Notes: generated from the sequence alone by a model not told the origin. A stretch of 64,000 nucleotides of DNA from Thiomicrorhabdus cannonii (GCF_013391695.1 NZ_JACBGH010000004.1:1-64000), one strand, 5' to 3'. Shown: positions 33,561 through 42,033, counted from the stretch's first letter. Translations and numbers: made by a program.

Positions 33561-34480
33561 TGACCCATCAAGAACACATGCAGGCCAATGGCTTCGACCA
33601 AGCGCCAGCACTTCGCGGTGGAAAATGGACACGCTTCCCGGCTCCGGGCAAATCTTCCAGCAACCGGTCAGCCTGGGCGATTATGTCAGGCGATGGCGTC
33701 GTCAACTATGGCGACTGGACAACAGGAGAGCAATACACCTACTTCCCTGAAAACAGCGCGCCAATGACCGCTGCTGAAAAACGCCAACTGGACGCAAAAA
33801 TAAAGGAAGAACGCGCCAAGGCCGAACACGAAAAACTCAAACGCGAACAAACCGCCGCCAAGCGTGCGCAAGCGATCTACACAGGTAAGCAGTTAAGACC
33901 GGCAACAATTAGCCATCCCTACCTGCAAAGCCGAGCCATTAAATCCCATAACACGCTATGCGGTTCGGTAATGGATTTCGACAACGCACTGGTACTGCCG
34001 ATCTATGGCTCTACGCATCCATTCATGGGGGTGATTCAGTCGTTACAGTTCATCCAGCCTGACGGCTCCAAGTGGTTTATGTCAGGCGGACGCAAGGCTG
34101 GCGGGTATTGCATGATTGAGGCGCGATCTATCGACCACTGGGTTATCTGTGAGGGCTTCGCCACAGGTGCAACCTTGGCAGAGAATTACACACCGGACGC
34201 CAGCGTGATCTGCGCCTTTGATGCTGGAAACCTTCTAGCGGTCGCCAAGTTCCTGCGCAACACCTACCCCCATGCCCACATCGTTATAGCCGGTGACAAC
34301 GATCACCAGACCGAAAAGGAAAAAGGCATTAACGCCGGGCGCGACAAAGCCATTGCGGCTGCTCAAGCCGTGGACGGAGTGGTATCCATTCCCGCGTTTT
34401 CAGAGGATGAAGACGGCAGCGATTGGAACGACCGCTATCGGCTTGACCATAACGAGGTAGCACATGGACGAAACACCTAA
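33557..34480 (+). CDS. TOPRIM-domain primase-like protein
   Basis: 307 residues. The N-terminal 110 residues form a small zinc-less primase-type domain followed by a charged helical linker. From about residue 135 a TOPRIM fold is visible: LVLPIYG, WVICEGFATGATLAE supplying the catalytic Glu, and HIVIAGDNDHQTEKEKG supplying the DxD acidic pair. This layout is common for primases in phages and satellites. It overlaps the AlpA gene and the DUF3631 ATPase gene (by 17 bp), indicating a translationally coupled replication operon. Confidence 0.82.
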   Translation: MMTHQEHMQANGFDQAPALRGGKWTRFPAPGKSSSNRSAWAIMSGDGVVNYGDWTTGEQYTYFPENSAPMTAAEKRQLDAKIKEERAKAEHEKLKREQTAAKRAQAIYTGKQLRPATISHPYLQSRAIKSHNTLCGSVMDFDNALVLPIYGSTHPFMGVIQSLQFIQPDGSKWFMSGGRKAGGYCMIEARSIDHWVICEGFATGATLAENYTPDASVICAFDAGNLLAVAKFLRNTYPHAHIVIAGDNDHQTEKEKGINAGRDKAIAAAQAVDGVVSIPAFSEDEDGSDWNDRYRLDHNEVAHGRNT

Positions 34481-35789
34481 CAATAAACCAAAAGCCGGCA
34501 GCGTTGTGGACGCAAAGGCGCAATTTGAGAAGGCCACCAAACGCCCGCCGGAAAACGATGAGCAAATTTTGAAACGCCTGGCCGCACTATCCGATCTGGA
34601 TTATGAGCGTTGCCGAGACGCCGAGGCCGAAAAGCTTGGCGTGCGCGTATCGATGCTTGACAAGATGGTTAAGGCAGAACGCTACGGCGGCAATGAAGTT
34701 ACCGTTGTGGAATCACTGGAGCCTTGGCACGAGGCCGTTGATCTAAATATGGTTCTAACGTCGCTGGAAGGTGAAATCACCAGGTACGCCATCCTTCCAA
34801 CCGGTGCAGCCACGGCGATTGCCTTGTGGATTGCCGGTGCCTATGCCATTAACGAGTTCCGAATTTTTCCGAAGCTGATCGTCCATAGCCCGGAGAAACG
34901 CTGCGGCAAATCGACGGTACTCGATCTGGTGGAGTCATTCAGTCCACGCGCCCTGTTTGCTTCAAGCATTTCACAGGCGGCAATCTACCGGACGATAGAA
35001 GCCTACCAGCCGACACTGATTATCGATGAAGCCGACACCTTTGTGGCAAACCGAAACGACGAAATGATCGGCATTATCAACAGTGGCCACGCGAAGAACC
35101 GCGCCTTTGTGGTGCGTTCGGAAGGCGACAACAACACGCCGACCAAGTTCAGTACATGGGCGCCTATGGTACTTGCATCGATTAAGCAGCTACAAGGAAC
35201 CATTATGGACCGTGGCGTGTGTGTGGAACTACGTCGCAAGATGAACCACGAAACCACCCAGCGGGTGCCGGCGAATCTAGCGGAACTGCATAAGGCTTAC
35301 CGGCAGATGCTGGCGCGGTGGAGTGAAGACAACAAGCAAGCGGTAAGGGATAACCAGATGGAACCGCCGCACGCTGGCAATGATCGAGCGGTGGATAACT
35401 GGATACCCCTTTTTACGATGGCATACCGAGCCGGTGGAGATTGGCCAAGTAAGGTGCAGACAGCCTACACATTATTAACCAATCAGGAAGAAGAACCAAC
35501 CCCGCAGATCATGCTGCTATCGGATATTCGGACGATATTCAAAACCCACAAGGGCGAAAAGATACCGTCTAAAGAGCTGGTGGACGAGCTTCTTAAACTG
35601 GAAGAGCGGCCTTGGCGCGAATGGAGAAAGGGCAACCCCATGACGCAGAACAGCCTGGCTAAGTTATTGGGTGCCTTCAAGATCAACTCAAAGGACATTC
35701 GGTATTTCAGCAACGTATGCAAAGGGTACGAGAAACACGCCTTTGGCGATGCCTTTAATAGATACCTTCCTCCTGATACCGATATTTAA
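34464..35789 (+). CDS. DUF3631 ATPase (putative replicative helicase partner)
   Basis: 441 residues. P-loop PEKRCGKST with Walker B LIIDEADTFV, then a SGHAKNRAFVVRSEGDNN segment and APMVLASIKQLQGTIMDRGVCVELRRK define the DUF3631 family, found after primases in phages and integrated elements. It probably acts as a ring or loader ATPase in element replication; helicase activity is inferred only. The C-terminal 120 residues hold a likely DNA-binding helical domain (SLAKLLGAFKINSKDIRYFS). Overlaps the primase gene by 17 bp. Confidence 0.85.
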   Translation: MDETPNNKPKAGSVVDAKAQFEKATKRPPENDEQILKRLAALSDLDYERCRDAEAEKLGVRVSMLDKMVKAERYGGNEVTVVESLEPWHEAVDLNMVLTSLEGEITRYAILPTGAATAIALWIAGAYAINEFRIFPKLIVHSPEKRCGKSTVLDLVESFSPRALFASSISQAAIYRTIEAYQPTLIIDEADTFVANRNDEMIGIINSGHAKNRAFVVRSEGDNNTPTKFSTWAPMVLASIKQLQGTIMDRGVCVELRRKMNHETTQRVPANLAELHKAYRQMLARWSEDNKQAVRDNQMEPPHAGNDRAVDNWIPLFTMAYRAGGDWPSKVQTAYTLLTNQEEEPTPQIMLLSDIRTIFKTHKGEKIPSKELVDELLKLEERPWREWRKGNPMTQNSLAKLLGAFKINSKDIRYFSNVCKGYEKHAFGDAFNRYLPPDTDI

Positions 35790-35971
35790 AGCGCTACACC
35801 GCTACAACCCGCGCCAACAAAGGGATAGAGCCATTTTAAAGCCGCAACACCAAGGGGCAACAGTTGCGTTTCAAAACTGGCTGAAACCCGCATGAATAAA
35901 GGCGTGTAGCGGTGTAGCGGTTCAAAACACACTATCCGCAAACGGATACATATAGATAAGGAAAATGAGCT

Positions 35972-36502
35972 ATGGCATGGATTACCACCAAAGCAACCTT
36001 GGCCAAAGCGCCAAATCAGATTCAAACCAAGACCGGCACACCAATGGTCACAGGCTTTTGTTTTGCCAGACTGGGGGGCGACTGCTCGGACCTGCCGCTG
36101 GCGATTGTGGCGTTCGGAAGTATCGCCGAGGAACTGCTGCAATATGACAAGGGTCAGACCGTGCAGATCAGCGGCGACTTGAAGATACACACCTACACCA
36201 ATAACCAGCAGCAACCGGTGGAGCAGATACAGGTCACACTCGACACACTGGCCGGTGGCAAGAACTCAAAGCCGGTACGTCATGGTGAAAGCCAACAACG
36301 CCGCCAGCAATCAAGCAACGGCCAAGCAAATAACGGCAGTTCGTCAGCACATCAAGGACAGCACCAGGCTCCAGCAATCAGCAATGCACAAAACCAATAT
36401 CAAGGCGATATGGGATTCCAGCAGCGCCCTAATCAACCCGCGCCACAAATCGGTCAACCAATGGGCGCTGGCCACTTTACCGACGACGACATTAACTTCT
36501 AA
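35972..36502 (+). CDS. ssb: Single-stranded DNA-binding protein (OB fold)
   Basis: 176 residues. Residues 1 to about 95 form an OB fold different from chromosomal SSB (ATLAKAPNQIQTKTGTPM, then GQTVQISGDLKIHTYTNN). A Gln/Asn/Ser-rich linker follows, and the C-terminus is DDDINF, the acidic tip by which SSBs recruit partner proteins. It lies 180 bp after the ATPase gene and begins the element's second gene block. Confidence 0.88.
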   Translation: MAWITTKATLAKAPNQIQTKTGTPMVTGFCFARLGGDCSDLPLAIVAFGSIAEELLQYDKGQTVQISGDLKIHTYTNNQQQPVEQIQVTLDTLAGGKNSKPVRHGESQQRRQQSSNGQANNGSSSAHQGQHQAPAISNAQNQYQGDMGFQQRPNQPAPQIGQPMGAGHFTDDDINF

Positions 36503-36513
36503 CGGTGGACGAT

Positions 36514-36702
36514 ATGGACTTAAACGACATGGACAACCGCATGGCCAACGATGCGCTCTGGAATGACGAACAAGGCTCAAAGCAAAACGCGCAGGCCAGA
36601 TATGACGACGAACAGGATTACGGCGATTGGCTCTACCACCAGCGCAAAGAAGACGAACTGACAAAGGAGCATGACGATGACAGCACAGCAGCCGCGAACT
36701 GA
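36514..36702 (+). CDS. Small acidic element protein, unknown
   Basis: 62 residues from ATG 36514 (GGTGGA upstream). Highly charged, acidic, rich in Asp/Asn/Gln, no hydrophobic core. It overlaps the next gene by 26 bp. It may be genuine given tight packing, but no family is recognised. Confidence 0.45.
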   Translation: MDLNDMDNRMANDALWNDEQGSKQNAQARYDDEQDYGDWLYHQRKEDELTKEHDDDSTAAAN

Positions 36703-36928
36703 ACCAATGATGCAGCAGGAACGCAACAACCCCATGCAAGGCACCGTCGCCGCGATCAGCCCGTCCATCCGCCTAAAGGTGCGTCAGATGCTCAAGCGCG
36801 AACCGTGGATAGCAGCGATTGTCTGCGAGAGACTGGCAATACCATGCAACGACGATACCGAAGACGCAGCACGCTTTACCAGTCTGAAAACCCTGATCGA
36901 TACCGAACTTGAGGCAACCGCACCATGA
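36677..36928 (+). CDS. Small element protein, unknown
   Basis: 83 residues from ATG 36677, which has AAGGAG 7 bp upstream; the in-frame ATG at 36671 is too close. Basic helical centre (SIRLKVRQMLKREPWIAAIV) and acidic tail. Its stop overlaps the next start by 4 bp (ATGA). Function unknown. Confidence 0.6.
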   Translation: MTAQQPRTEPMMQQERNNPMQGTVAAISPSIRLKVRQMLKREPWIAAIVCERLAIPCNDDTEDAARFTSLKTLIDTELEATAP

Positions 36929-37626
36929 CAGAGAGAACGCACCAACAAGCACCGACGCCGGACACCATGGCGATCTGGAGCAAAGTACAAAAGACGGACC
37001 CGGCACATACCCACCAGGTGAACCAGCGCGGCGGGTACACGGCCATCGACCCAACCTATCAGCTGCGGGAAGCCACCAAACTCTGGGGGCCATACGGCAG
37101 CAACTGGGGATTGCGCAATATCGAATACGACTATGGCCTGATTGATAGGCAGCTTGGCTTGGTACTGGTTCACGCCGAGTTCCACTTCCCTGGCGGCAGC
37201 TTCCCGATCAGCAATGCCATATCGCCGACGATGGGCAAGAGTGGCGCGGCTGACGCAGACTTTGCCAAGAAGCTGGAAACCAACACCTTGAGCAAGGCGC
37301 TGTCAAAGCTTGGCTTTAACGCCGACGTATTCATGGGCCAGTTTGAAGATACCGAGTACCTACAACACCGGCAGCAGGAAGCGGCACTCGACAAGGCCGT
37401 TAACCGTACTGAGGAAGAGGCCAAGCAGCAGCAAGCCTATGAAACCGAAATGCAGACCATTTTGAAGCAGATGCGTGAATCCATATCCGAATCGATGCTC
37501 AAAGGGCTATTCACTTCGGCGGTGCGCAAAGCCCAGTACCGCAAGGACGACAAGATGATGATTCAGCTAACTAAGATCAAAGACCAACGCAAAGCAGAAC
37601 TCGAACAGATGGAGAACGCACAATGA
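36925..37626 (+). CDS. Putative single-strand annealing-type recombination protein
   Basis: 233 residues. The N-terminal part (WSKVQKTDPAHTHQVNQRGGYTAIDPTYQLREATKLWGP), followed by ETNTLSKALSKLGFNADVFMG, is a recurrent phage pattern that I associate with Rad52/Erf-like annealing proteins. The C-terminal third is a Glu/Lys/Gln-rich helix. Position between SSB and RusA genes supports a role in recombination-dependent replication. The family call is by pattern memory and could be wrong; the ATGA overlaps with both neighbours are solid. Confidence 0.5.
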   Translation: MTERTHQQAPTPDTMAIWSKVQKTDPAHTHQVNQRGGYTAIDPTYQLREATKLWGPYGSNWGLRNIEYDYGLIDRQLGLVLVHAEFHFPGGSFPISNAISPTMGKSGAADADFAKKLETNTLSKALSKLGFNADVFMGQFEDTEYLQHRQQEAALDKAVNRTEEEAKQQQAYETEMQTILKQMRESISESMLKGLFTSAVRKAQYRKDDKMMIQLTKIKDQRKAELEQMENAQ

Positions 37627-38144
37627 CCGCACTATATGAAATGACCGGCGACATGCTGGAGCTTCAAAACCTTATGGACGCTATCGAACAAACCGAAGAC
37701 GGCGGCGGCGACGAAAGCACCATGCTAGCAATCCGCGACACACTCGAAGGCATGGCCCTGCAATTCAATGACAAGGCCGTGGCTATCGTGAAGTTTGCCC
37801 AGGCACTCGACGGCGACACGAGTGCAATCGACGCGGAAATCAAGCGTCTGCAAGAGCGCAAACGAATCATCAATAACCGCCGCGACAACCTGCGCGAGTA
37901 CCTGCGTTACAACATGGAAGCCAGCGGCATTACCAAGATCGACTGCCCGCTCTTCTCGATTACCTTGGCCAAGGGGGTGGACCGCGTGCAGATCGACGAC
38001 GAAGCTGCACTGCCGGACGAATACGTGAGAGTGAAGACCGATATCGCACCGGACAAAACAGCCATCGCCAAGGCGCTAAAGAACGGTCAAGCGGTGCCCG
38101 GTGCGCAGCTGGTCAAAGGCCCTTTAAGTCTGCGGGTGAAATGA
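37623..38144 (+). CDS. Siphovirus Gp157-family protein
   Basis: 173 residues. It shows the Gp157 layout: an acidic N-terminus with LYEMTGDMLELQNLMD, a long coiled coil with IDAEIKRLQERKRIINNRRDNLREYL, then GITKIDCPLFSITLAKG and a short beta-rich end. The family occurs beside annealing proteins in siphophages and has been linked to phage resistance in streptococci; its biochemical role is unclear. Overlaps both neighbours by 4 bp. Confidence 0.85.
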   Translation: MTALYEMTGDMLELQNLMDAIEQTEDGGGDESTMLAIRDTLEGMALQFNDKAVAIVKFAQALDGDTSAIDAEIKRLQERKRIINNRRDNLREYLRYNMEASGITKIDCPLFSITLAKGVDRVQIDDEAALPDEYVRVKTDIAPDKTAIAKALKNGQAVPGAQLVKGPLSLRVK

Positions 38145-38509
38145 TGCTGGCCAGTTATCAGATCACACTGCCATGGGCGCCGTCGGCAAACACCTACTAC
38201 CGACGCGCCGGCCAGCATATCCACCTAAGCCTAAAAGGCCGCCAGTTCAAAGCAGCGGTCGCCCAAGTCTTGCAGGCTCAAGGATTGCACCGGGAGAGGA
38301 TTAGCCACCGCCTGCGGGTGCGCATTGAGCTCTACCCTCCCAACCGGCGTAAGTTCGACATCGACAACCGGATAAAGCCGCTACTCGATGCACTGCAACA
38401 CGGCGGGCTATTCGTGGACGACGAGCAGATCGACCGGCTGGCCGTGGCACGCGGCGACATAGACCCGGAACGTGCCGGCTACTGCTTGGTGTCGATTGAC
38501 GGATACTGA
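38141..38509 (+). CDS. rusA: RusA-family Holliday junction resolvase
   Basis: 122 residues. RusA signature: LPWAPSANTYYRR at the start and the acidic cluster KFDIDNRIKPLLDAL followed by FVDDEQIDRLAV, whose Asp residues bind Mg. It cuts four-way junctions formed during recombination or replication. It is last in the ATGA-linked block and is followed by 730 bp without a gene. Confidence 0.9.
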   Translation: MMLASYQITLPWAPSANTYYRRAGQHIHLSLKGRQFKAAVAQVLQAQGLHRERISHRLRVRIELYPPNRRKFDIDNRIKPLLDALQHGGLFVDDEQIDRLAVARGDIDPERAGYCLVSIDGY

Positions 38510-38975
38510 TTTCTGATTCTACTGGTGATAGGCGTTGAACCTGTCACCAACACCATTAAAATCAATAACTTACAAACCATTCACCACAAAATCGCCACAC
38601 TCAAAAAATTCAATTTTCATACCAATTACACGTTGTTTTATTGCAACAAAACGCTATATCAATACTCGCAATGTTCGCCGCCTGGCGCCTTAACTCCAGT
38701 TACAGCAAGACACCATACCCAAGGGGTGGGTCGAAAGTTGGCACGATTCTTTTCCTAGACCACATCCCCCCCAACGTAGACTCGCCGGCCAAATTTTTAG
38801 GGGGGGGTATACCTAGAAACGGTATGAAAAAATATCCCAGACCATTTTTTTTAAAGGGGGAGGGTAATATCGAAGGGTCCTTTCAAAATAATCCGATCGC
38901 ATACGGGCACAAAGGGCGCGGGTTATGTGTAGATGTAATTTCCAATAGGGGGTTGTGGTAATGTTTTGAATTCTT

Positions 38976-39191
38976 GTACCGTTCGTACCACTCCCGTACC
39001 GTTTGCTAAAATCCCTGAAAGCCGTCCACGCCGTGGGGCGTTGTTGTTTTTGGGTGTAGTGCTGCGCTTATAGTCGCCTGTAATTCCCTACCGACTAGGC
39101 TGCAATTAGCTCGGCTTCGATGGTGCTGTTAATTTGTTACCGTCGGTACAGAAATTAGCGGCGCTTATAGTGGTCGGTAATTGCATACCGA
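38976..39191. repeat. TACCG half-site cluster and two 31-bp near-direct repeats
   Basis: GTACC at 38976, 38985 and 38996; TACCG at 39089, TACCGTCGGTA at 39138-39148, and TCGGTA ATTGCA TACCGA at 39174-39191. The 31-mers starting GCGCTTATAGT at 39064 and 39161 match at 26 of 31 positions. Confidence 0.7.
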
Positions 39192-39208
39192 TCAGCCAGA
39201 TTTATAAT
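39174..39208 (+). promoter_or_regulatory. Promoter with overlapping operator for the last element gene
   Basis: TTGCAT (39181-39186), 16-bp spacer, TATAAT (39203-39208). The -35 lies inside the palindrome TCGGTA-N6-TACCGA (39174-39191), so a protein bound there would block transcription; autoregulation by the downstream gene is likely. Confidence 0.65.
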
Positions 39209-39240
39209 GGCGTTTCAAAATCTCCATTCAGGTGCAAGAT

Positions 39241-39741
39241 ATGACGACTGACCACGCCTTTTCAAGAAAGACAGAGTCCGTTTTAAATCGAATCAATGTC
39301 ACAGCAATCAACGTGCTAAAAGAAGCATCTAGCACCGGCCGGCAAGATCAACTTAGCAGGCACCAGCTAGGCGGATATTTTGCCAACATGGATAAAGCCG
39401 CCTACTTGTTACTTATGATCTGGAACCAAACGGCGCAGCCTAAAGACCTTCAAGAGTTCAAACACCATCTAATCATTGATGTCATCGCCACCATGGAGTG
39501 GTTTAAAGAAGCTAACTATATCCATAAAGAAAAATACAGAAATGCAGTGAACGGATTAATTGAAATAGCTATTCGCCATATCACCAAGGCCAAGCGCCTG
39601 ACCAAAATCAAACAAGCCGAAATGACTGGCATTAACAAAAGCACATACTATAAAACGTGGGAACCGCGACTCTTGGCGATAGAAACATACCTGCACCAGT
39701 TGCTATTCCAAGCCGGACAGCAGGTACATCGCAATATATAG
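39241..39741 (+). CDS. Putative HTH regulator of the element
   Basis: 166 residues from ATG 39241; a GTG at 39232 is an alternative. It is basic and helical throughout. Near the C-terminus, AEMTGINKSTYYKTWEPRL looks like a helix-turn-helix, and the layout recalls phage antiterminator/late-activator proteins, though I cannot name a family. It sits alone between the operator-rich region and the right attachment site. The palindrome over its own promoter suggests it may control itself or be controlled by an element repressor. Confidence 0.55.
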   Translation: MTTDHAFSRKTESVLNRINVTAINVLKEASSTGRQDQLSRHQLGGYFANMDKAAYLLLMIWNQTAQPKDLQEFKHHLIIDVIATMEWFKEANYIHKEKYRNAVNGLIEIAIRHITKAKRLTKIKQAEMTGINKSTYYKTWEPRLLAIETYLHQLLFQAGQQVHRNI

Positions 39742-39815
39742 GTTTCATCGAAGCCGAAATCAACCAATTCTTACTGACGAAGCTACACTGAGATGCATCA
39801 AAATTAACGCACAGC

Positions 39816-39837
39816 GGTACATATACGGTACATAAAA
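39816..39837 (+). promoter_or_regulatory. Paired integrase arm-type sites, right end
   Basis: GGTACATA at 39816 and GGTACATAAAA at 39827, 11 bp apart in the same orientation, 62 bp inside the right attachment site. Identical spacing to the left-end pair. Confidence 0.65.
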
Positions 39838-39898
39838 CTTTTTAAGGAAAGCCACCAGCCAATAATGTGCTAGCAACTGCATGATTTTAAAGAGTTTA

Positions 39899-39946
39899 AA
39901 TGGTGGGCCCTCACGGACTTGAACCGTGGACCTAACGATTATGAGT
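39899..39946. repeat. Right attachment site (48-bp direct repeat)
   Basis: Identical to 30233-30280. It forms the 3' half of the intact tRNA gene, so the element supplied a functional 3' end on integration. Confidence 0.92.
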
Positions 39947-39977
39947 CGTGTGCTCTAACCAACTGAGCTAAGGGCCC
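39901..39977 (-). tRNA. tRNA-Ile2 (anticodon CAT)
   Basis: 77 bases including an encoded CCA. Acceptor GGGCCCT pairs with AGGGCCC, discriminator A; D-arm AGCTCAGTTGGTTAGAGC, anticodon loop CTCATAA, T-arm with GGTTCAAGTCC. With the CAT anticodon it could be Met or Ile2; the GACTCATAATCG anticodon arm resembles Ile2, whose C34 is modified by TilS to read AUA. A TATAAT-type -10 lies upstream on the minus strand at 40039-40034. The gene is intact at the right end of the integrated element. Confidence 0.88.
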
Positions 39978-40089
39978 TTAAGGAAGGAATAAAGCGAAGA
40001 AATCGCTTTTGATTGCGTAAAAACGCGGGATGTATTATAGCGACTGAAACGCCATTAGGGAATGCCGTAAACGGCGCTTTTGGGAAATA

Positions 40090-40127
40090 ACCCGGCCTGT
40101 TGAGTTTCAAAATCTCAACAGGCCGGC
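40090..40127 (-). terminator. Inverted pair of the dispersed repeat after rpoD
   Basis: ACCCGGCCTGTTGAGTTT (40090-40107) faces CTCAACAGGCCGGC (40114-40127), giving a stem of about 13 bp 15 bp past the rpoD stop. There is no strong T-run, so termination efficiency is uncertain. Confidence 0.7.
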
Positions 40128-40141
40128 TTTACGCAGCCCGA

Positions 40142-41926
40142 TTAATCCAGGAAGCTCTTCAGCTTCTCGGCACGGCTTGGATGACGCAATTTGCGCAACG
40201 CCTTGGCCTCAATCTGACGAATACGCTCACGCGTCACATCAAACTGTTTGCCGACCTCTTCCAGAGTATGGTCGGTGTTCATGCTCAGACCGAAACGCAT
40301 ACGCAATACCTTGGCTTCGCGCGGTGTCAGCGTATTCAACATCTCGCGCACCGTTTCGCTCATGCCTTCGGCATCCGCGGCATCCTGCGGCGACAGAATG
40401 TTGGAATCTTCGATAAAATCGCCCAGTGAAGAGTCTTCGTCATCACCGATCGGCGTTTCCATGGAAATCGGCTCTTTGGCGATTTTCATGACCTTGCGAA
40501 TCTTGTCTTCCGGCATCTCCATCTCGGCCGCCAGCTCTTCCGGCGTCGGTTCACGCCCCATCTTCTGCAGCAGTTGACGCTGGATGCGGTTCAACTTGTT
40601 GATGGTTTCGATCATATGTACCGGAATACGGATGGTACGCGCCTGGTCGGCGATTGAACGGGTAATGGCCTGACGGATCCACCAGGTTGCGTAGGTCGAG
40701 AACTTGTAACCGCGACGGTATTCGAACTTGTCCACCGCCTTCATCAGACCGATATTCCCTTCCTGGATCAGATCGAGGAACTGCAAACCGCGGTTGGTGT
40801 ACTTCTTGGCAATCGAAATAACCAGACGCAGGTTGGCCTCGATCATCTCGCGCTTGGCATTACGCGCCTGGTTTTCCGCCTTGCTCAAATCCTTGTAAAT
40901 CGACTTATACAACGAAATCGGCATTTTTTCGGCTTTGGCGATCATCGACAGACGCTTCTGCGCACGCTTGATGTCAGCACGCGCCTCTTCCAGCTTGTCG
41001 GCGTGGCTGGCGGACAGTTCGATCAGACGGTCAATCAACGTATAATCCGTTTCCTTGCCGACAAACTGCTCCAGGAACAACGCGCGCGGCACTTTGATCT
41101 CGCGCATGATCTTGTCGACAATCACGCGCTCCTGCTCGCGGATCGCGGTAATTTTGTTTTTGATGTGCTTGATCAAGCCGTTGGAGAACAGTGGCGTGAT
41201 CTTGATGGTTTGCAGATGCTCCACCAATTTGGAACGTTCGGTGTTTGCTTGCGGCGACTCAAAACCGTGCTCTTTGGAGGCTGCCAAAGTGGCAGAGTGC
41301 AATGCCTGCAGAGTTTCCAGGAAAGCAGCCAGTTCTTCAGGATCGATGGTATCGTCCTTCACTTCCTGATTGTCGCTGTCGGGTGACAGCTCTTCCACCG
41401 GCACATCCACCAAATCGCCCGGACGCACAAAGCCTTGCACCACATCCGCCAGCTTGCCTTCGCCGTCATCCATCTTGCTGAAGGTTTTCAAAATCTCTTC
41501 GCTGAAAATCGGATAGATCGCCAGCGCGTCCAACATCTCACGGATGCCGCTTTCAATACGTTTGGCGATCTCGATTTCACCATGTCGCGTCAACAGTTCC
41601 ACCGAACCCATTTCACGCATGTACATGCGCACCGGATCGGTGGTGCGGCCGAATTCGGAATCCACTTCGGACAGCGCGGCAATCGCCGCTTCGGCGGCCG
41701 CATCATCAAACACTTCACCGTCTTTGGTCAGCAGCTCGTCATCTTCCGGCGCGGTATCAAACAGTTGAATCCCGAAGTCTTTCAAAATGGTCAGCACCTG
41801 ACCCAGCTGGTCTTCTTCGATATCGTCCGGCAACACGTCGTTTACGTCGGCATAAGTCAGGTAACCCAACTCTTTAGCACGATCGATCAAATCAATTAAC
41901 TGCTGTTTTCTTTCAACTTTTGTCAT
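40142..41926 (-). CDS. rpoD: RNA polymerase primary sigma factor RpoD (sigma-70)
   Basis: 594 residues from ATG 41926 (GAGGC upstream). Region 1.1 at the N-terminus, an acidic nonconserved region, regions 2.1-2.4 with [19 protein letters not shown], region 3, and region 4 with [20 protein letters not shown]. It directs RNA polymerase to housekeeping promoters. It is last in rpsU-yqeY-dnaG-rpoD. The 175 bp before it, with a 16-bp palindrome, may hold an extra promoter. Confidence 0.98.
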   Translation of the reverse strand: MTKVERKQQLIDLIDRAKELGYLTYADVNDVLPDDIEEDQLGQVLTILKDFGIQLFDTAPEDDELLTKDGEVFDDAAAEAAIAALSEVDSEFGRTTDPVRMYMREMGSVELLTRHGEIEIAKRIESGIREMLDALAIYPIFSEEILKTFSKMDDGEGKLADVVQGFVRPGDLVDVPVEELSPDSDNQEVKDDTIDPEELAAFLETLQALHSATLAASKEHGFESPQANTERSKLVEHLQTIKITPLFSNGLIKHIKNKITAIREQERVIVDKIMREIKVPRALFLEQFVGKETDYTLIDRLIELSASHADKLEEARADIKRAQKRLSMIAKAEKMPISLYKSIYKDLSKAENQARNAKREMIEANLRLVISIAKKYTNRGLQFLDLIQEGNIGLMKAVDKFEYRRGYKFSTYATWWIRQAITRSIADQARTIRIPVHMIETINKLNRIQRQLLQKMGREPTPEELAAEMEMPEDKIRKVMKIAKEPISMETPIGDDEDSSLGDFIEDSNILSPQDAADAEGMSETVREMLNTLTPREAKVLRMRFGLSMNTDHTLEEVGKQFDVTRERIRQIEAKALRKLRHPSRAEKLKSFLD

Positions 41927-42017
41927 GTCTGCCTCGATACCTTTATGACTCGAACCGTTAAACGCTTTTGACGTCACGGAAAAAACGGAACCCGTAATTA
42001 TATCTAAAATTACGCTA

Positions 42018-42033
42018 AATTTGTTAACAAATT
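42018..42033. promoter_or_regulatory. 16-bp palindrome before rpoD
   Basis: AATTTGTTAACAAATT, perfectly symmetric, in the 175-bp dnaG-rpoD gap, about 90 bp before the rpoD start. Possible operator; no regulator is assigned. Confidence 0.4.

Larger units (their letters stand above)
38510..39240. other. 730-bp noncoding region of the element
   Basis: No convincing gene. Homopolymer runs stand out: seven Cs at 38766-38772 and eight Gs at 38800-38807, plus GGTATACC. From 38976 on there are repeated TACCG half-sites, two 31-bp near-direct repeats and a promoter (listed separately). Candidates for its role are an operator region, an origin or a packaging site. Confidence 0.6.
30233..39946. mobile_element. 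9.7-kb integrated element at tRNA-Ile2 (phage-satellite-like)
   Basis: Bounded by 48-bp perfect direct repeats (30233-30280 and 39899-39946) that correspond to the 3' part of the adjacent tRNA gene. It begins with a tyrosine integrase and all genes read rightward: integrase, two unknowns, AlpA-like, primase, DUF3631 ATPase, SSB, two small unknowns, annealing-like, Gp157, RusA, and a regulator after 730 bp of noncoding DNA. No capsid, terminase, lysis, relaxase or mating genes are seen, so it is either a satellite mobilised by a helper phage or a cryptic remnant. The dispersed 18-bp repeat is absent from it. Confidence 0.88.

Noticed and set aside
38739-38756. Sigma-54-like promoter TGGCACG-N4-TTTTC
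   Set aside because: The -24 half fits but the -12 half lacks the required GC, and no gene starts at the right distance.
38525-38961. Small overlapping open frames after rusA
   Set aside because: They overlap each other, run through homopolymer tracts, have no clear ribosome-binding site and show no family resemblance.
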